DNA of 5,017 nucleotides from positions 1 to 5,017 of the forward strand of contig CANQAO010000078.1 in assembly GCA_947589375.1 (NCBI GenBank). The letters run 5' to 3'. How positions within the stretch are numbered: position 1 is the stretch's first letter; each line of letters begins with the position of its first letter. Source of the stretch: an uncultured Bacilli bacterium. Lineage in GTDB: Bacteria > Bacillota_I > Bacilli_A > RF39 > UBA660. The translations under genes were made by a program, and so were the position numbers. Below, in pieces: positions 5,010 to 5,017 of this stretch. Below the pieces are notes generated by a model. The model did no database searches, was not told the DNA's origin, and saw only the letters and a list, made by a program, of their open reading frames with translations.

Positions 5010-5017
5010 TTTCTTGT
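5006..5017 (-). repeat. Right terminal inverted sequence of the IS91-like element
   Basis: On the minus strand this reads ACAAGAAAAATG, the partner of 3333-3343 with one extra A. It contains CAAG and runs to the last base of the window. The true end could be a few bases further out, which cannot be seen here. Confidence 0.42.

Larger units (their letters stand above)
3333..5017 (-). mobile_element. IS91-family (HUH, rolling-circle) insertion sequence
   Basis: The element holds an IS91-type Y2 transposase and a small zinc-ribbon gene, both on the minus strand. The proposed ends are ACAAGAAAATG at 3333-3343 and its inverted near-copy CATTTTTCTTGT at 5006-5017, which differ by one A. Each is next to a hairpin, and each contains CAAG/CTTG, a tetranucleotide known as an IS91-family insertion target. 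The resulting length of about 1.69 kb is ordinary for the family. No flanking direct repeat is expected, because rolling-circle transposition does not duplicate its target. The right end coincides with the window edge, so the outer flank cannot be checked. The left end could also be at 3287, where a similar sequence occurs. The presence of the element is firm; the exact ends are inference. Confidence 0.72.

Overview
The window is AT-rich (by eye about 30% GC). It has strong Shine-Dalgarno sites (AAAGGAG, GGAGG), tightly packed genes, TATAAT promoters and short intrinsic terminators. Tryptophan is encoded by TGG and one gene ends in TGA, so the standard bacterial code fits. This points to a low-GC Bacillota/Mollicutes-like bacterium, possibly one of the small-genome gut Bacilli (RF39-like). 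That taxonomic guess is inference from composition and gene style only.

Positions 1-3264 look like one plus-strand transcription unit. A consensus -10 box lies at the left edge. It is followed by a 5' leader in which a strong ribosome-binding site is separated from the first start codon by a perfect-armed hairpin. Five genes follow with gaps of 5, 20, -8 and 43 bases. They encode a thioredoxin-fold lipoprotein with a CxxC site, a stand-alone ClpB/ClpC D1-type AAA+ ATPase, a membrane-anchored protein that looks like a cysteine-less thioredoxin fold, the tRNA methyltransferase TrmL, and a single-pass membrane protein with a long Pro/Ala/Glu-rich tail. A clear intrinsic terminator at 3236-3264 closes the unit. 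The first three genes are the least ordinary part: two extracytoplasmic thioredoxin-like proteins (one redox-active, one apparently not) flank a cytoplasmic AAA+ ATPase.

Positions 3265-3332 are A-rich with no gene. From about 3333 to the right edge lies an IS91-family (HUH, rolling-circle) insertion sequence on the minus strand. It carries a Y2 transposase with a zinc-binding N-terminal region, an HIH motif and a YxxxY tyrosine pair, followed closely by a small zinc-ribbon protein. Both ends carry a short inverted sequence, ACAAGAAAA(A)TG, next to hairpins. The right end also has an inverted repeat over the transposase promoter. The element sits tail-to-tail behind the operon terminator, a position that disrupts no gene visible here.

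No tRNA, rRNA, CRISPR array or known riboswitch was seen. The strongest candidates for something undescribed are the thioredoxin/AAA+/pseudo-thioredoxin gene set, the hairpin-split ribosome-binding site at the left edge, and the zinc-ribbon passenger of the IS91-like element.
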